Assembly (NCBI RefSeq): GCF_000829375.1
Contig: NZ_AP014624.1
Location: 5,394,001 to 5,458,000, forward strand
DNA length: 64,000 nt
Direction of reading: 5' to 3'
From: Chryseobacterium sp. StRB126
GTDB lineage: Bacteria; Bacteroidota; Bacteroidia; Flavobacteriales; Weeksellaceae
Both the position numbers and the translations under genes were made by a program. Every line of letters starts with the position of its first letter. Positions within the stretch are counted from its first letter, which is position 1. Positions 43,496 through 51,739 of the stretch are shown in pieces. The notes beneath the pieces are model-generated. The model made no database searches. It saw only the letters and a program-made list of their open reading frames with translations, and was not told the origin of the DNA.

Positions 43496-45598
43496 CTATT
43501 TCTTTATTCCCATCTCATATAAAGCAAATGATATCAAATCTGCATTTTCACCAATTACCTGATCTGTTGATCTTCCGGCACCGTGTCCTGCATTTTTTTC
43601 AATTCTTAACAAAATAGGGTTCTTACAAGCTTGCTTTTCCTGAAGCTCTGCTCCAAATTTAAAAGAGTGAGCCGGAACTACCCTGTCATCATGATCACTG
43701 GTAATGATCATTGTAGAAGGATAACATGTTTTCGCTTTTACATTGTGTACCGGAGAATATGATTTCAGATATTCAAACATTTCTTTGTTGTCTTCTGCGG
43801 TTCCGTAATCGTAAGCCCATCCTGCACCAGCTGTAAACTTGTTATATCTTAGCATATCCAATACCCCAACTCCAGGGAATGCTACTCTTGCTAAGTCTGG
43901 ACGTAAAGTCATTGTTGCACCTACCAATAAACCACCGTTTGATCTTCCTGAAAGGGCCATATATTCTTTTGAAGTATACCCTTTACTCTGTAGGTATTCT
44001 CCTGCGGCAATAAAGTCTTCAAAAACGTTTCTTTTCTGCATTTTTGTTCCCGCATCATGCCATTTTTTTCCATATTCACCTCCTCCACGGATGTTTGGAA
44101 CAGCATAAATACCCCCATTTTCCATCCAGATTGCATTCACAACCGAGAAAGATGGCTGCAGGCTGATATTGAAACCTCCATAAGAGTATAGAATGGTTGG
44201 ATTTTTACCATCAAGCTTAGTTCCTTTCTTGTAGTTAATCATCATAGGAACTTTTGTTCCATCTTTGGATGTATAGAATACCTGTTCAGAAACGTAATCA
44301 TCGGGATTGAACTTCACTTTAGGTTTCTGATATACTTCAGACTTCCCTGAATCTACGTTGAATTTATAGGTAGTTCCCGGTGTAATATAGTTGCTGAAAG
44401 AATAATACAATTCTTTCTCTTTTTCTTTTCCGCCAAAACCTGAAATATTTCCTTTCCCCGGAAGAGTAATTTCTCTGATCAGTTTTCCAGTTTTATCGTA
44501 TTGCTTTACCTGATCTATGGCATCCACCATATAAGTGGCGAAGAAATATCCGCCTCCTGTAGAGATTCCCAACACGTTTTCTGTTTGTGGAATAACATCT
44601 TTCCATGTTTCCGGAGCTGGGTTGCTGATGGTTGTTTTTACAAGACGCATATTAGGAGCATCTTTATCTGTAGAAATGAAAAGATCGTCTCCCTGTGTAT
44701 CTACGATGTGAGCATTGATATCAAATCCTTTATTAATCTGCACAAAGTCTCCTCCTTTTTTCAAATCTTTGATAAACAACTCGTTTCCGTTGGTTGCATT
44801 GGCTGCTGAAATAATTAAATATCTCTGATCGTCTGAAACGCTAGCTCCCAGATATCTTCTTGGAGTTTTTTCTCCACCGAAGATCAGTTTATCTTCAGAC
44901 TGCTTTGTTCCCAGTTTGTGAAAATAAACCTTATGTTTATCTGTCATTCCGGAAAGAACAGTTCCTTCTTTCGGTTTGTCGTAGCTTGAATAATAGAAAC
45001 CTTCGTCTCCCTGCCATGAAATTCCACTGAATTTCACATCTACTAAGGTCTCATCAATCTGTTTTTTGGTAATAGCATCAATAATGATGATCTTATTCCA
45101 GTCACTTCCGCCTTCAGAAATAGAATATGCGGCAAGTGTTCCTTTTTTGTTGAAAGAAAGGTTAGATAATGAAGTGGTTCCTTTTTCTGAGAATTTATTA
45201 GGATCTAAAAATACTTCTGTAGCTTTAGTCTTATTGTTTGTTCTGTATAAAACAGACTGTGCCTGCAAGCCATCATTTTTAGAATAGTATGTATATTCTC
45301 CTTCTTTGAAAGGGGCAGAAATTTTTTCATAATTCCAGATCTCCTTCAATTGTTCTTTAATTTTATCTCTGAATGGAATTTTCGAAAGATAATTCTGGCT
45401 GTACGCAACTTCCTCATCTACCCACTTTTTGGTAGCATCAGAATCATTTTCCAAATCTCTGTACGGATCAGAAACTGCAGTTCCAAAATAAGTATCGGAT
45501 TGAGCTCCCTTTAATGCTTTTGGATAATTCATTGTTTGAGAATAAAAAGATGCTGAAAACAGAACTCCAGCAGTTAATAACATAGGTTTAAAATTCAT
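43496..45598 (-). CDS. Prolyl oligopeptidase family serine peptidase (S9A)
   Basis: A 700-residue secreted enzyme cutting after proline in short peptides. Signal peptide about 1-20; seven-bladed propeller domain in the middle (about 75-430). The C-terminal alpha/beta-hydrolase has the nucleophile in GRSNGGLLVG (Ser about 544), Asp in SDHDDRVVPAHSFKF (about 628) and His in KNAGHGAG (about 663). The ATG at 45598 is chosen over an upstream TTG because it starts the signal peptide. A periplasmic location is likely, since no T9SS signal is present. Confidence 0.94.
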   Translation of the reverse strand: MNFKPMLLTAGVLFSASFYSQTMNYPKALKGAQSDTYFGTAVSDPYRDLENDSDATKKWVDEEVAYSQNYLSKIPFRDKIKEQLKEIWNYEKISAPFKEGEYTYYSKNDGLQAQSVLYRTNNKTKATEVFLDPNKFSEKGTTSLSNLSFNKKGTLAAYSISEGGSDWNKIIIIDAITKKQIDETLVDVKFSGISWQGDEGFYYSSYDKPKEGTVLSGMTDKHKVYFHKLGTKQSEDKLIFGGEKTPRRYLGASVSDDQRYLIISAANATNGNELFIKDLKKGGDFVQINKGFDINAHIVDTQGDDLFISTDKDAPNMRLVKTTISNPAPETWKDVIPQTENVLGISTGGGYFFATYMVDAIDQVKQYDKTGKLIREITLPGKGNISGFGGKEKEKELYYSFSNYITPGTTYKFNVDSGKSEVYQKPKVKFNPDDYVSEQVFYTSKDGTKVPMMINYKKGTKLDGKNPTILYSYGGFNISLQPSFSVVNAIWMENGGIYAVPNIRGGGEYGKKWHDAGTKMQKRNVFEDFIAAGEYLQSKGYTSKEYMALSGRSNGGLLVGATMTLRPDLARVAFPGVGVLDMLRYNKFTAGAGWAYDYGTAEDNKEMFEYLKSYSPVHNVKAKTCYPSTMIITSDHDDRVVPAHSFKFGAELQEKQACKNPILLRIEKNAGHGAGRSTDQVIGENADLISFALYEMGIKK

Positions 45599-45640
45599 AC
45601 TGAACGGTTTTCTCAAAAATACATAAAGTATGTGAAATAA

Positions 45641-45666
45641 AAAAAGCCCCTATTTTTGGGACTTTT
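45641..45666 (-). terminator. Terminator after the 220-residue secreted protein gene
   Basis: A stem with a mismatch pairs 45641-45650 with 45658-45666 (AAAAG-x-CCC). The minus strand continues with a T run. Confidence 0.65.
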
Positions 45667-45702
45667 ACTCATTCAATAAGCTATTAATCAGTTCTCAGCC
45701 AA

Positions 45703-46365
45703 TTAAAAGCTGTCAAAATAGAAATCAGTAAGATTGGTAACAATTTGATCCGGGCTTCCATTCCAATAGTATATTTTGCCTCCTTCTTTCAGTTCATACA
45801 GGCTAAAGTTCTGGTCTGTGGTTACTGTTTTATCTGCATTTTTAAAATCTTCAACGACCTGAATTAAATATTTTTTTAACTCTTCAGCCTTTACTTTCTT
45901 CGTGTCACCTTCGGGACCATGTGTCAATTTTGAAGGCAGCTGAAAACTTACGGTATAGCTTATTTCTGCAATTTTTTCTCCTTCAAGGTATTCATTAGGA
46001 GTAATTTTTACGTTATTAACGGTTACTTTTGCTTTTTTAAAGTTTCCGATCATTGCCATGAAATAGTCTTCCGCTTCTTTTTTACATGCTGAAGCCGTGG
46101 CTTTAGAAAAAGCAGAAAGGAAATTCTCTACACTGCTGTTGATCATTTCCTGTGAAGATTCTTTAAAATTGATCTGGTAAGCATCCTGTCCTTCTACTGT
46201 AGGTCTTAAATAATCATTAAGCTTATTTAAAGCTGCTTCATCGTTATTTACTAAAGTCCGGAAGTACAGATCAAAGACCTCTTTAGGCTTCTTTACCTCT
46301 TGTGCAGAAACGTATTGCCCCACCATGGTAAGCAATAGCAAAAAAATAATTTTGTAGTTTTTCAT
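45703..46365 (-). CDS. Hypothetical secreted protein
   Basis: A 220-residue protein with signal peptide (about 1-21, ending VSA) and no membrane segment afterwards. It contains PKEVFDLYFRTLVNNDEAALNKLNDYLRP near the N-terminus and a KVTVNNVKITPNEYLEGEKIAEISYTVSF beta-rich stretch, resembling nuclear-transport-factor-2-like or DUF-type periplasmic domains, but the family is not certain. It lies between prfA and the prolyl oligopeptidase gene with its own terminator. Confidence 0.75.
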   Translation of the reverse strand: MKNYKIIFLLLLTMVGQYVSAQEVKKPKEVFDLYFRTLVNNDEAALNKLNDYLRPTVEGQDAYQINFKESSQEMINSSVENFLSAFSKATASACKKEAEDYFMAMIGNFKKAKVTVNNVKITPNEYLEGEKIAEISYTVSFQLPSKLTHGPEGDTKKVKAEELKKYLIQVVEDFKNADKTVTTDQNFSLYELKEGGKIYYWNGSPDQIVTNLTDFYFDSF

Positions 46366-46400
46366 AATTTATAATTTGAATAATTGTTGTGCTTAAAAGA

Positions 46401-46427
46401 AAAGCCCCTGAAAAAATCAGAGGCTTT
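46401..46427 (-). terminator. Terminator after prfA
   Basis: AAAGCC-x-CTGA (46401-46411) pairs with TCAG-x-GGCTTT (46417-46427). The minus strand continues TTCTTTT. Confidence 0.78.
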
Positions 46428-46446
46428 GTTTTATTTTTGTAAACTC

Positions 46447-47532
46447 TTAGTAGTTTTCTTCTTCTCCCTTCATTTTTTCTGCATTCTCTGCCATAATTAC
46501 GGCATCAATCATTTCAGAAATATCTCCGTTCATGTAAGCATCCAGATTATACATCGATTTGTTGATTCTGTGATCGGTTACTCTTCCCTGTGGATAGTTG
46601 TACGTTTTGATCTTTGCGGAACGGTCTCCTGTAGAAACCATAGATTTACGTTGTGCTGCAATATCTCCCTGTACTTTTTGTAATTCGATATCGTAAAGCT
46701 TGGTTCTTAGCATTTCCATTGCCAATTCACGGTTTGCCAGCTGAGAACGAGCCTGTTGACAAACTACCACTAACCCTGAAGGTTTGTGTGTCAACTGTAC
46801 TTTAGTTTCAACCTTGTTTACGTTCTGACCTCCGGCACCTCCTGAACGGGAAGTCTGCATTTCAATATCAGCTGGATTCAGTTCGAAGTCTACTTCTTCT
46901 GCTTCCGGTAAAACCGCTATTGTAATGGCAGATGTATGAACTCTTCCCTGAGATTCTGTTTCAGGTACACGTTGTACACGGTGAACACCGGATTCGAATT
47001 TCATGATTCCATATACGCCTTCTCCTTCCACCTTCATGATCAATTCCTTATATCCTTTTGCGGCTTCATTGGAATCGGTTACCTCATGTCTCCATCCTTT
47101 AGTTTTAAAATACATGGTATACATTCTGTAAATATCTTCCACAAAGATTGCTGCTTCATCACCTCCGGTTCCGGCACGTAATTCAACGATAACGTTTTTG
47201 TCGTCTGCAGGATCTTTAGGAATCAAAAGAACTTTAAGCTCTTCTTCTAATCCGGGAAGTTTAGATTGAGCTTCTAATTTTTCTTCTTTTGCAAGATCTA
47301 CAAGATCTCTGTCTGAGCCATCAGCAATAATTTCGTCAGATTCTTCGATGCTGTCTAAAGCACCTTTATACTGATCGTAAACTCTTACAATTTTACCCAA
47401 ATCACTATATTCTTTGTTCAAAGAAGAATATCTTTTTTGGTCTGAAATAACATCAGGCTGTATAATAAGGTCTGCAACCTCATTATATCTTTGTTTTATA
47501 GCTTCTAATTTTGGAATTAATGATTTAGACAT
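46447..47532 (-). CDS. prfA: Peptide chain release factor 1
   Basis: A 361-residue RF1 recognising UAA and UAG. The GGQ motif is in [22 protein letters not shown] (about 225-245), and the codon-recognition region has the RF1 PxT-type motif in [19 protein letters not shown] (about 187-205). Usual length; ATG start after a good -7 box. It is the housekeeping paralogue of the PrfH encoded 14 kb away, which allows direct comparison. Confidence 0.97.
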   Translation of the reverse strand: MSKSLIPKLEAIKQRYNEVADLIIQPDVISDQKRYSSLNKEYSDLGKIVRVYDQYKGALDSIEESDEIIADGSDRDLVDLAKEEKLEAQSKLPGLEEELKVLLIPKDPADDKNVIVELRAGTGGDEAAIFVEDIYRMYTMYFKTKGWRHEVTDSNEAAKGYKELIMKVEGEGVYGIMKFESGVHRVQRVPETESQGRVHTSAITIAVLPEAEEVDFELNPADIEMQTSRSGGAGGQNVNKVETKVQLTHKPSGLVVVCQQARSQLANRELAMEMLRTKLYDIELQKVQGDIAAQRKSMVSTGDRSAKIKTYNYPQGRVTDHRINKSMYNLDAYMNGDISEMIDAVIMAENAEKMKGEEENY

Positions 47533-47551
47533 TGTCGAATTTTTGTGGGTG

Positions 47552-47559
47552 CAAAGATA
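47552..47559 (-). promoter_or_regulatory. Putative promoter -7 box for prfA
   Basis: Minus-strand TATCTTTG matches TAnnTTTG, 19 bases before the prfA ATG. The -33 element is weak. Confidence 0.45.
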
Positions 47560-47680
47560 AGAATTAAAAATTCAAAATTAAAGTATAAATTTTTGAGCAT
47601 TAGGGATCAAAGGAACAAAACCATAAAAAGATCCGTTTACAAATTGCCTTATCCGCTTTTTTATGTTTTTAATATTTCTT

Positions 47681-48979
47681 TTAAACTCCTTTGGAAAGTC
47701 TTCTGTCTATCCAATATAAAATAAGTCCTACCGCAATAATTCCCAGTCCTATTAAACTTTCTTTAGGGTTATGAATAAAGGTAAAGTACAGGATATAAAT
47801 ACTGAAGAGTAAGAAAACGGTCGGGAAAATATAAAAGGCGCTGGATTTAAATATTTTCCGATCCTTCTTTTTAAGAAAATACACGGTTGAAATCGCTAAA
47901 CTGGCAAATAACTGAAGGATAAATGCGGTATACACAAAGATTTCCTTGAAGCTTCCTGTTAAAATAATGATCGTTGCGATAACCGCATGAGCAAAGATGG
48001 CTCTTACCGGAATTCCTTTTTTATTTCCCACAGAAAGCGGCTTCCAGATACGGGAGTCTTTTGCAAAAGCCTGTGTAAGCCTTGATCCTACCCATAAATA
48101 TCCACTGATGGTTGCAATGAGCTGTAATGCAATAAAAATATTTACAATTTTCCCGAAGGAAAGTCCCAGCATGTTTACTGCAGCTTCTCCCATTACATCT
48201 TCCTTTCCTGCTAATTGATTTACAGGAGCATGTTTCAGCATGATGTAATTCACAAGAATATAGCTTATGGTCACAAAAACAGTTCCTATAATCAATGATT
48301 TAGGAAGATTCTTCTGAACATCTTTTATTTCCCCTGCAATATAAGATGCTGAATTCCATCCGGTGTAGGAATAGGTAACAAAAACTAATGACGTAGCAAA
48401 GGCAGGAAGCATAATTTCATGCTGCCAGCTGTCACTGAAATTCAGACTGTTTCCAATTTGTGGTGATCCCGATAATCCCACCCCAAGAATCACCAATACA
48501 ATGATAAAAGCGATTTTGATAAACGTGAAAAAATTATGAAACCGGCTTGAAGTCTTTAAACTAAATGATAGCGTTATAGCCACCAAAAATATGGCCGCAA
48601 TCGCAAAACCATTTCCAAATGAGTAATCAAATACGGATAGATATTTCGACATAGCCAGTGCGGCCAATGCAACAGGTGAAGAAAATCCGATAATCAGGGA
48701 AACCCAGCTTATCAGATATCCGAATAAAGGATGATAGGTTTCTTTAAGATAGATAAAATCACCACCATTCCCTTTAAAATGGGATCCTAATTCCGCATAG
48801 CAAAAGGCACCAAAGAGAGCCAGAATTCCTCCGATTACCCATAACAGAAAAATACTGTAGGTGTTGGTAATATCGGATAACTGAAATCCCAGGGTTGTAA
48901 AAATCCCCGTTCCTATCATATTGGAAACTACGATGGCTGCAGCTGTTTTCCAGCCGATCTGATCTGAAGCAGTACTCAT
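47681..48979 (-). CDS. APC family amino acid permease in a SAM-riboswitch operon
   Basis: A 432-residue inner-membrane permease with about twelve hydrophobic helices. The APC-type first helix is broken by GTGIF (AAIVVSNMIGTGIFTTLGFQL), and the family feature YSYTGWNSASYIAGEIKD lies at about residue 210. It starts 7 bases after the stop of the TonB-dependent receptor gene, which follows a SAM-I riboswitch. This makes methionine or a related sulfur amino acid the most likely substrate (inference). Confidence 0.9.
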   Translation of the reverse strand: MSTASDQIGWKTAAAIVVSNMIGTGIFTTLGFQLSDITNTYSIFLLWVIGGILALFGAFCYAELGSHFKGNGGDFIYLKETYHPLFGYLISWVSLIIGFSSPVALAALAMSKYLSVFDYSFGNGFAIAAIFLVAITLSFSLKTSSRFHNFFTFIKIAFIIVLVILGVGLSGSPQIGNSLNFSDSWQHEIMLPAFATSLVFVTYSYTGWNSASYIAGEIKDVQKNLPKSLIIGTVFVTISYILVNYIMLKHAPVNQLAGKEDVMGEAAVNMLGLSFGKIVNIFIALQLIATISGYLWVGSRLTQAFAKDSRIWKPLSVGNKKGIPVRAIFAHAVIATIIILTGSFKEIFVYTAFILQLFASLAISTVYFLKKKDRKIFKSSAFYIFPTVFLLFSIYILYFTFIHNPKESLIGLGIIAVGLILYWIDRRLSKGV

Positions 48980-48986
48980 TTATTCA

Positions 48987-51440
48987 TTAAAAATTAAAAT
49001 TAAGTCTTCCGAAGAAATAACTTCCCAATGTTCCCATCTGAACCGGCGCATATTTAAATACTCCATAATATGAATTTTTATAGCTCTGAAGATCCGGGAA
49101 AACATCAAATACGTTGTTGGCTCCTACGGTAAAATTGATATTTTTTGTGATATCATATCCTACACTAACATCAGTAACTACCTTTGGAGAAAACTCCTGA
49201 ACTTCTCCGAAAGGATAACCGTCTCTTATGACTTTGCCAAAATAGGTATTTCTCACAAAAAAATTAAATTTACCTATTCCATACGTTAGCCCCAATGAAG
49301 CTTTTGTTTTAGGAGAAAGGGTTTCAATAATATTGATCTGATCCGGGCCAAAGAATTCATTTTGGGGAGTTCCCAGGTTTTCAGGGAAGTGAAAATCTGT
49401 AATTTTTGTTTCCGTATAATTTCCGGCAAGATTAATATTTAAATTTCCGCCAGCCAGCTTCCAGTCATAGGAAACTACTACATCTACTCCTTTTGTTTCG
49501 GTATCAACGGCATTAGCAAAGAACCTGCCGCTTTCCACTGCATTTCCTTCTCCTACTACTTTAGGATCAGACAATCTTGGATCTGAGATATTGCTGGTAA
49601 TGACAATTCTGTCTTTCACTTTAATGATATATCCGTCTACCGTAATAAAGAGACCTTTAACAGGCTGTAAGGTAAATCCTGCGCTGCCATTAACGGATGT
49701 TTCCTGCTTTAATTTATCAAATCCCAGAACTTGGGCAGCCTGGCTATCGTTATTAAAAATTCCTTTCCTTACAATTCCGGAACCTGAGGTTGAAATATCG
49801 GCAAAAGAGTTATTAAAGTACTGTTGCTGAAGGGATGGTGCTCTGAATCCCGTTCCAACGGCAGCTCTTACTGCATAATTTTTTACAAATTCATATCTTA
49901 CGGCTAGTTTTCCGTTCAGGGTACTTCCAAAATCCGAGTAATTTTCAAATCTGGCAGCAGCATCAATATTCAGCTTTTTATCCAAATCATAGGAGAGATC
50001 TGCATACACAGCTGTAGAATGCCTGTCTTTTTTCAAGGCATTATCCGGTGAAAAACCTATGAAAGATTGTGAGCCTCCTGCTCCTATCACTTTAGAACCT
50101 TTTGTTGCAACATTTCCATTCTCGTCATATTGAGTGTAAGAAGCCTCATCTCCTGCTTTGATCTGGTATTGTTCAAATCTGAATTCACCCCCGAATGCAA
50201 TATTGAAGTTCTTTATCTTTTTTGAAACATCAAGATTCACTGTATTTTGCAAGAAGCTATGAGCTCCTGCATAAAAACGGGTTGGTGATTTGATCCCCAG
50301 AGAGGCATTATTGGTATTACTTACGTTATAATTGAAGGTATTGCTTCCAAAGGTATTACTAAGGTCAATCAGCCAATCGTTTACATTATATTTCGCTCCT
50401 GCGGCATAGGAAATATCATAGATCTGAGAATTCAGAACAGCCTGAAAACCGTTAGGATAAATTGCTTTCACAATATTGAAGTCTTCATTAGGGAGTCTTC
50501 TGAAGCCATATCCTTTTCCTTCTTTAATACTGAAACCTCCAAAAGAATAGAATTTAAAATGATCATTCAAAGGATATTCTGAGTTGAAAAACAATTGTCC
50601 TTGTCTGATCTGTGCATCTCCAATCTGGAAATTGAAGTCATCTCTCGTTAATCCTCTTTCTTTAATCTTCGCATCATCTGCATCTCTGGCAGCTTGTATA
50701 GCTTCAGCATCACCAGCAAACTCATACGCAAAATTATTCCCGAAAATATCAAGATTATGATTTTGAGTTCTCGTTGTTTTTCCTCTGTGGCTTAACTGTA
50801 ATGAAAGATTGATGAACCCGTCATTTTTACCCAAAGAAGTTCCATAGTTTACGCCTGCCTGATAAGTGTCACCATCATTTCTCCCACTTAATCCATAGGT
50901 TAAACTTGCAGAAGCGCCTGCATTCTTTTTTAAAATAATATTAATGACTCCCGCAATGGCATCAGAACCATATTGTGCTGCCGCACCGTCTCTTAACACT
51001 TCAATTTTTTCTATGGCAATAACAGGAATGGTACTTAAATCTGTTCCTACAGATCCGTTTCCTACTGTATTCTGATAATTAACCAGTGAAGTGGTATGTC
51101 TTCTTTTCCCGTTAAGCAATACTAAAACCTGATCCGGCCCCATTCCTCTTAGGGTTACAGGATCAATATGCTCTGTTCCATCAGAAGCAGATTGTCTTAC
51201 GGAATTGAATGAAGGAATAACATAGTTCAGAAGATCCTGAGCCGTCATTTGCGGAGATGATCTTTGAACTTTATCGATATTGATAACATCTACAGGCACC
51301 GGAGTCTCCAGTTTTGTTCTTTTAACGTTACGGTTTCCGACGATGATGATGTCTTCAATTTGTTTTCCTTTTTCCTCCTGCTCCTGAGCAGCTACTAAAA
51401 TTGTTCCCAGTAATAATACAGCTGTACTTAATTTTTTCAT
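48987..51440 (-). CDS. TonB-dependent receptor controlled by a SAM-I riboswitch
   Basis: An 817-residue outer-membrane receptor. Signal peptide about 1-19, plug domain about 45-170 (TPVPVDVINIDKVQ, TLRGMGPDQVLVLLNGKRRH, IEKIEVLRDGAAAQYGSDAIAGVINIILKK), and a 22-strand barrel ending in an aromatic residue (YFFGRLNFNF). There is no carboxypeptidase-regulatory-like N-terminal domain and no SusD partner, so it belongs to the small-ligand class rather than the glycan SusC class. ATG at 51440 gives a correct signal peptide. The upstream SAM-I aptamer and downstream permease suggest uptake of methionine or a sulfur compound. Confidence 0.93.
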   Translation of the reverse strand: MKKLSTAVLLLGTILVAAQEQEEKGKQIEDIIIVGNRNVKRTKLETPVPVDVINIDKVQRSSPQMTAQDLLNYVIPSFNSVRQSASDGTEHIDPVTLRGMGPDQVLVLLNGKRRHTTSLVNYQNTVGNGSVGTDLSTIPVIAIEKIEVLRDGAAAQYGSDAIAGVINIILKKNAGASASLTYGLSGRNDGDTYQAGVNYGTSLGKNDGFINLSLQLSHRGKTTRTQNHNLDIFGNNFAYEFAGDAEAIQAARDADDAKIKERGLTRDDFNFQIGDAQIRQGQLFFNSEYPLNDHFKFYSFGGFSIKEGKGYGFRRLPNEDFNIVKAIYPNGFQAVLNSQIYDISYAAGAKYNVNDWLIDLSNTFGSNTFNYNVSNTNNASLGIKSPTRFYAGAHSFLQNTVNLDVSKKIKNFNIAFGGEFRFEQYQIKAGDEASYTQYDENGNVATKGSKVIGAGGSQSFIGFSPDNALKKDRHSTAVYADLSYDLDKKLNIDAAARFENYSDFGSTLNGKLAVRYEFVKNYAVRAAVGTGFRAPSLQQQYFNNSFADISTSGSGIVRKGIFNNDSQAAQVLGFDKLKQETSVNGSAGFTLQPVKGLFITVDGYIIKVKDRIVITSNISDPRLSDPKVVGEGNAVESGRFFANAVDTETKGVDVVVSYDWKLAGGNLNINLAGNYTETKITDFHFPENLGTPQNEFFGPDQINIIETLSPKTKASLGLTYGIGKFNFFVRNTYFGKVIRDGYPFGEVQEFSPKVVTDVSVGYDITKNINFTVGANNVFDVFPDLQSYKNSYYGVFKYAPVQMGTLGSYFFGRLNFNF

Positions 51441-51536
51441 CTTTGTTCTTGCCAATTAATAATATTCTTCCGCAGATCATGCTGCAGATATACAAGACTT
51501 CAAGAAATGGAATTCGTATAAGAAATATTGACTTCA

Positions 51537-51640
51537 CTTATCTCCCCCACCGGGTTGGAATTAGCACCTTTACACTTCTGGAATTGTGTTGGTTGCTAAG
51601 GTTTCATTGGGCCAAATCCCTCCACCTTTCTTGATAAATC
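51537..51640 (-). promoter_or_regulatory. SAM-I (S-box) riboswitch
   Basis: On the minus strand the classical S-box sequence is readable in order: TTATCAAGAAAGGTGGAGGG, then TTGGCCCAATGAAACCTTAG, CAACC, a variable arm, AAGGTGCTAATTCC and closing GATAAG that pairs with the 5' TTATC (P1). S-boxes bind S-adenosylmethionine and usually repress sulfur/methionine genes. The aptamer begins at the predicted transcription start, and the receptor gene starts about 97 bases downstream. The expression platform is not obvious. Confidence 0.92.
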
Positions 51641-51645
51641 TAGTG

Positions 51646-51675
51646 CAAAGGTAGACTTATTTTTCAAATATGCAA
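51646..51675 (-). promoter_or_regulatory. Promoter of the SAM-riboswitch operon
   Basis: Minus-strand TTG (51675-51673), exactly 19 bases, then TACCTTTG (51653-51646) match TTG-N19-TAnnTTTG. The aptamer starts right after. Confidence 0.75.
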
Positions 51676-51697
51676 AAAGTGACTCATTCCCTTGAAG

Positions 51698-51735
51698 AAA
51701 AAAAGGCAAACTTGCTGATTTGCAAGTTTGCCTTT
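51698..51735 (-). terminator. Terminator after the T9SS alpha-amylase gene
   Basis: A perfect 14-bp stem (AAAGGCAAACTTGC at 51702-51715 with 51722-51735) and 6-base loop; the minus strand continues with a T run. Confidence 0.9.
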
Positions 51736-51739
51736 GTAT

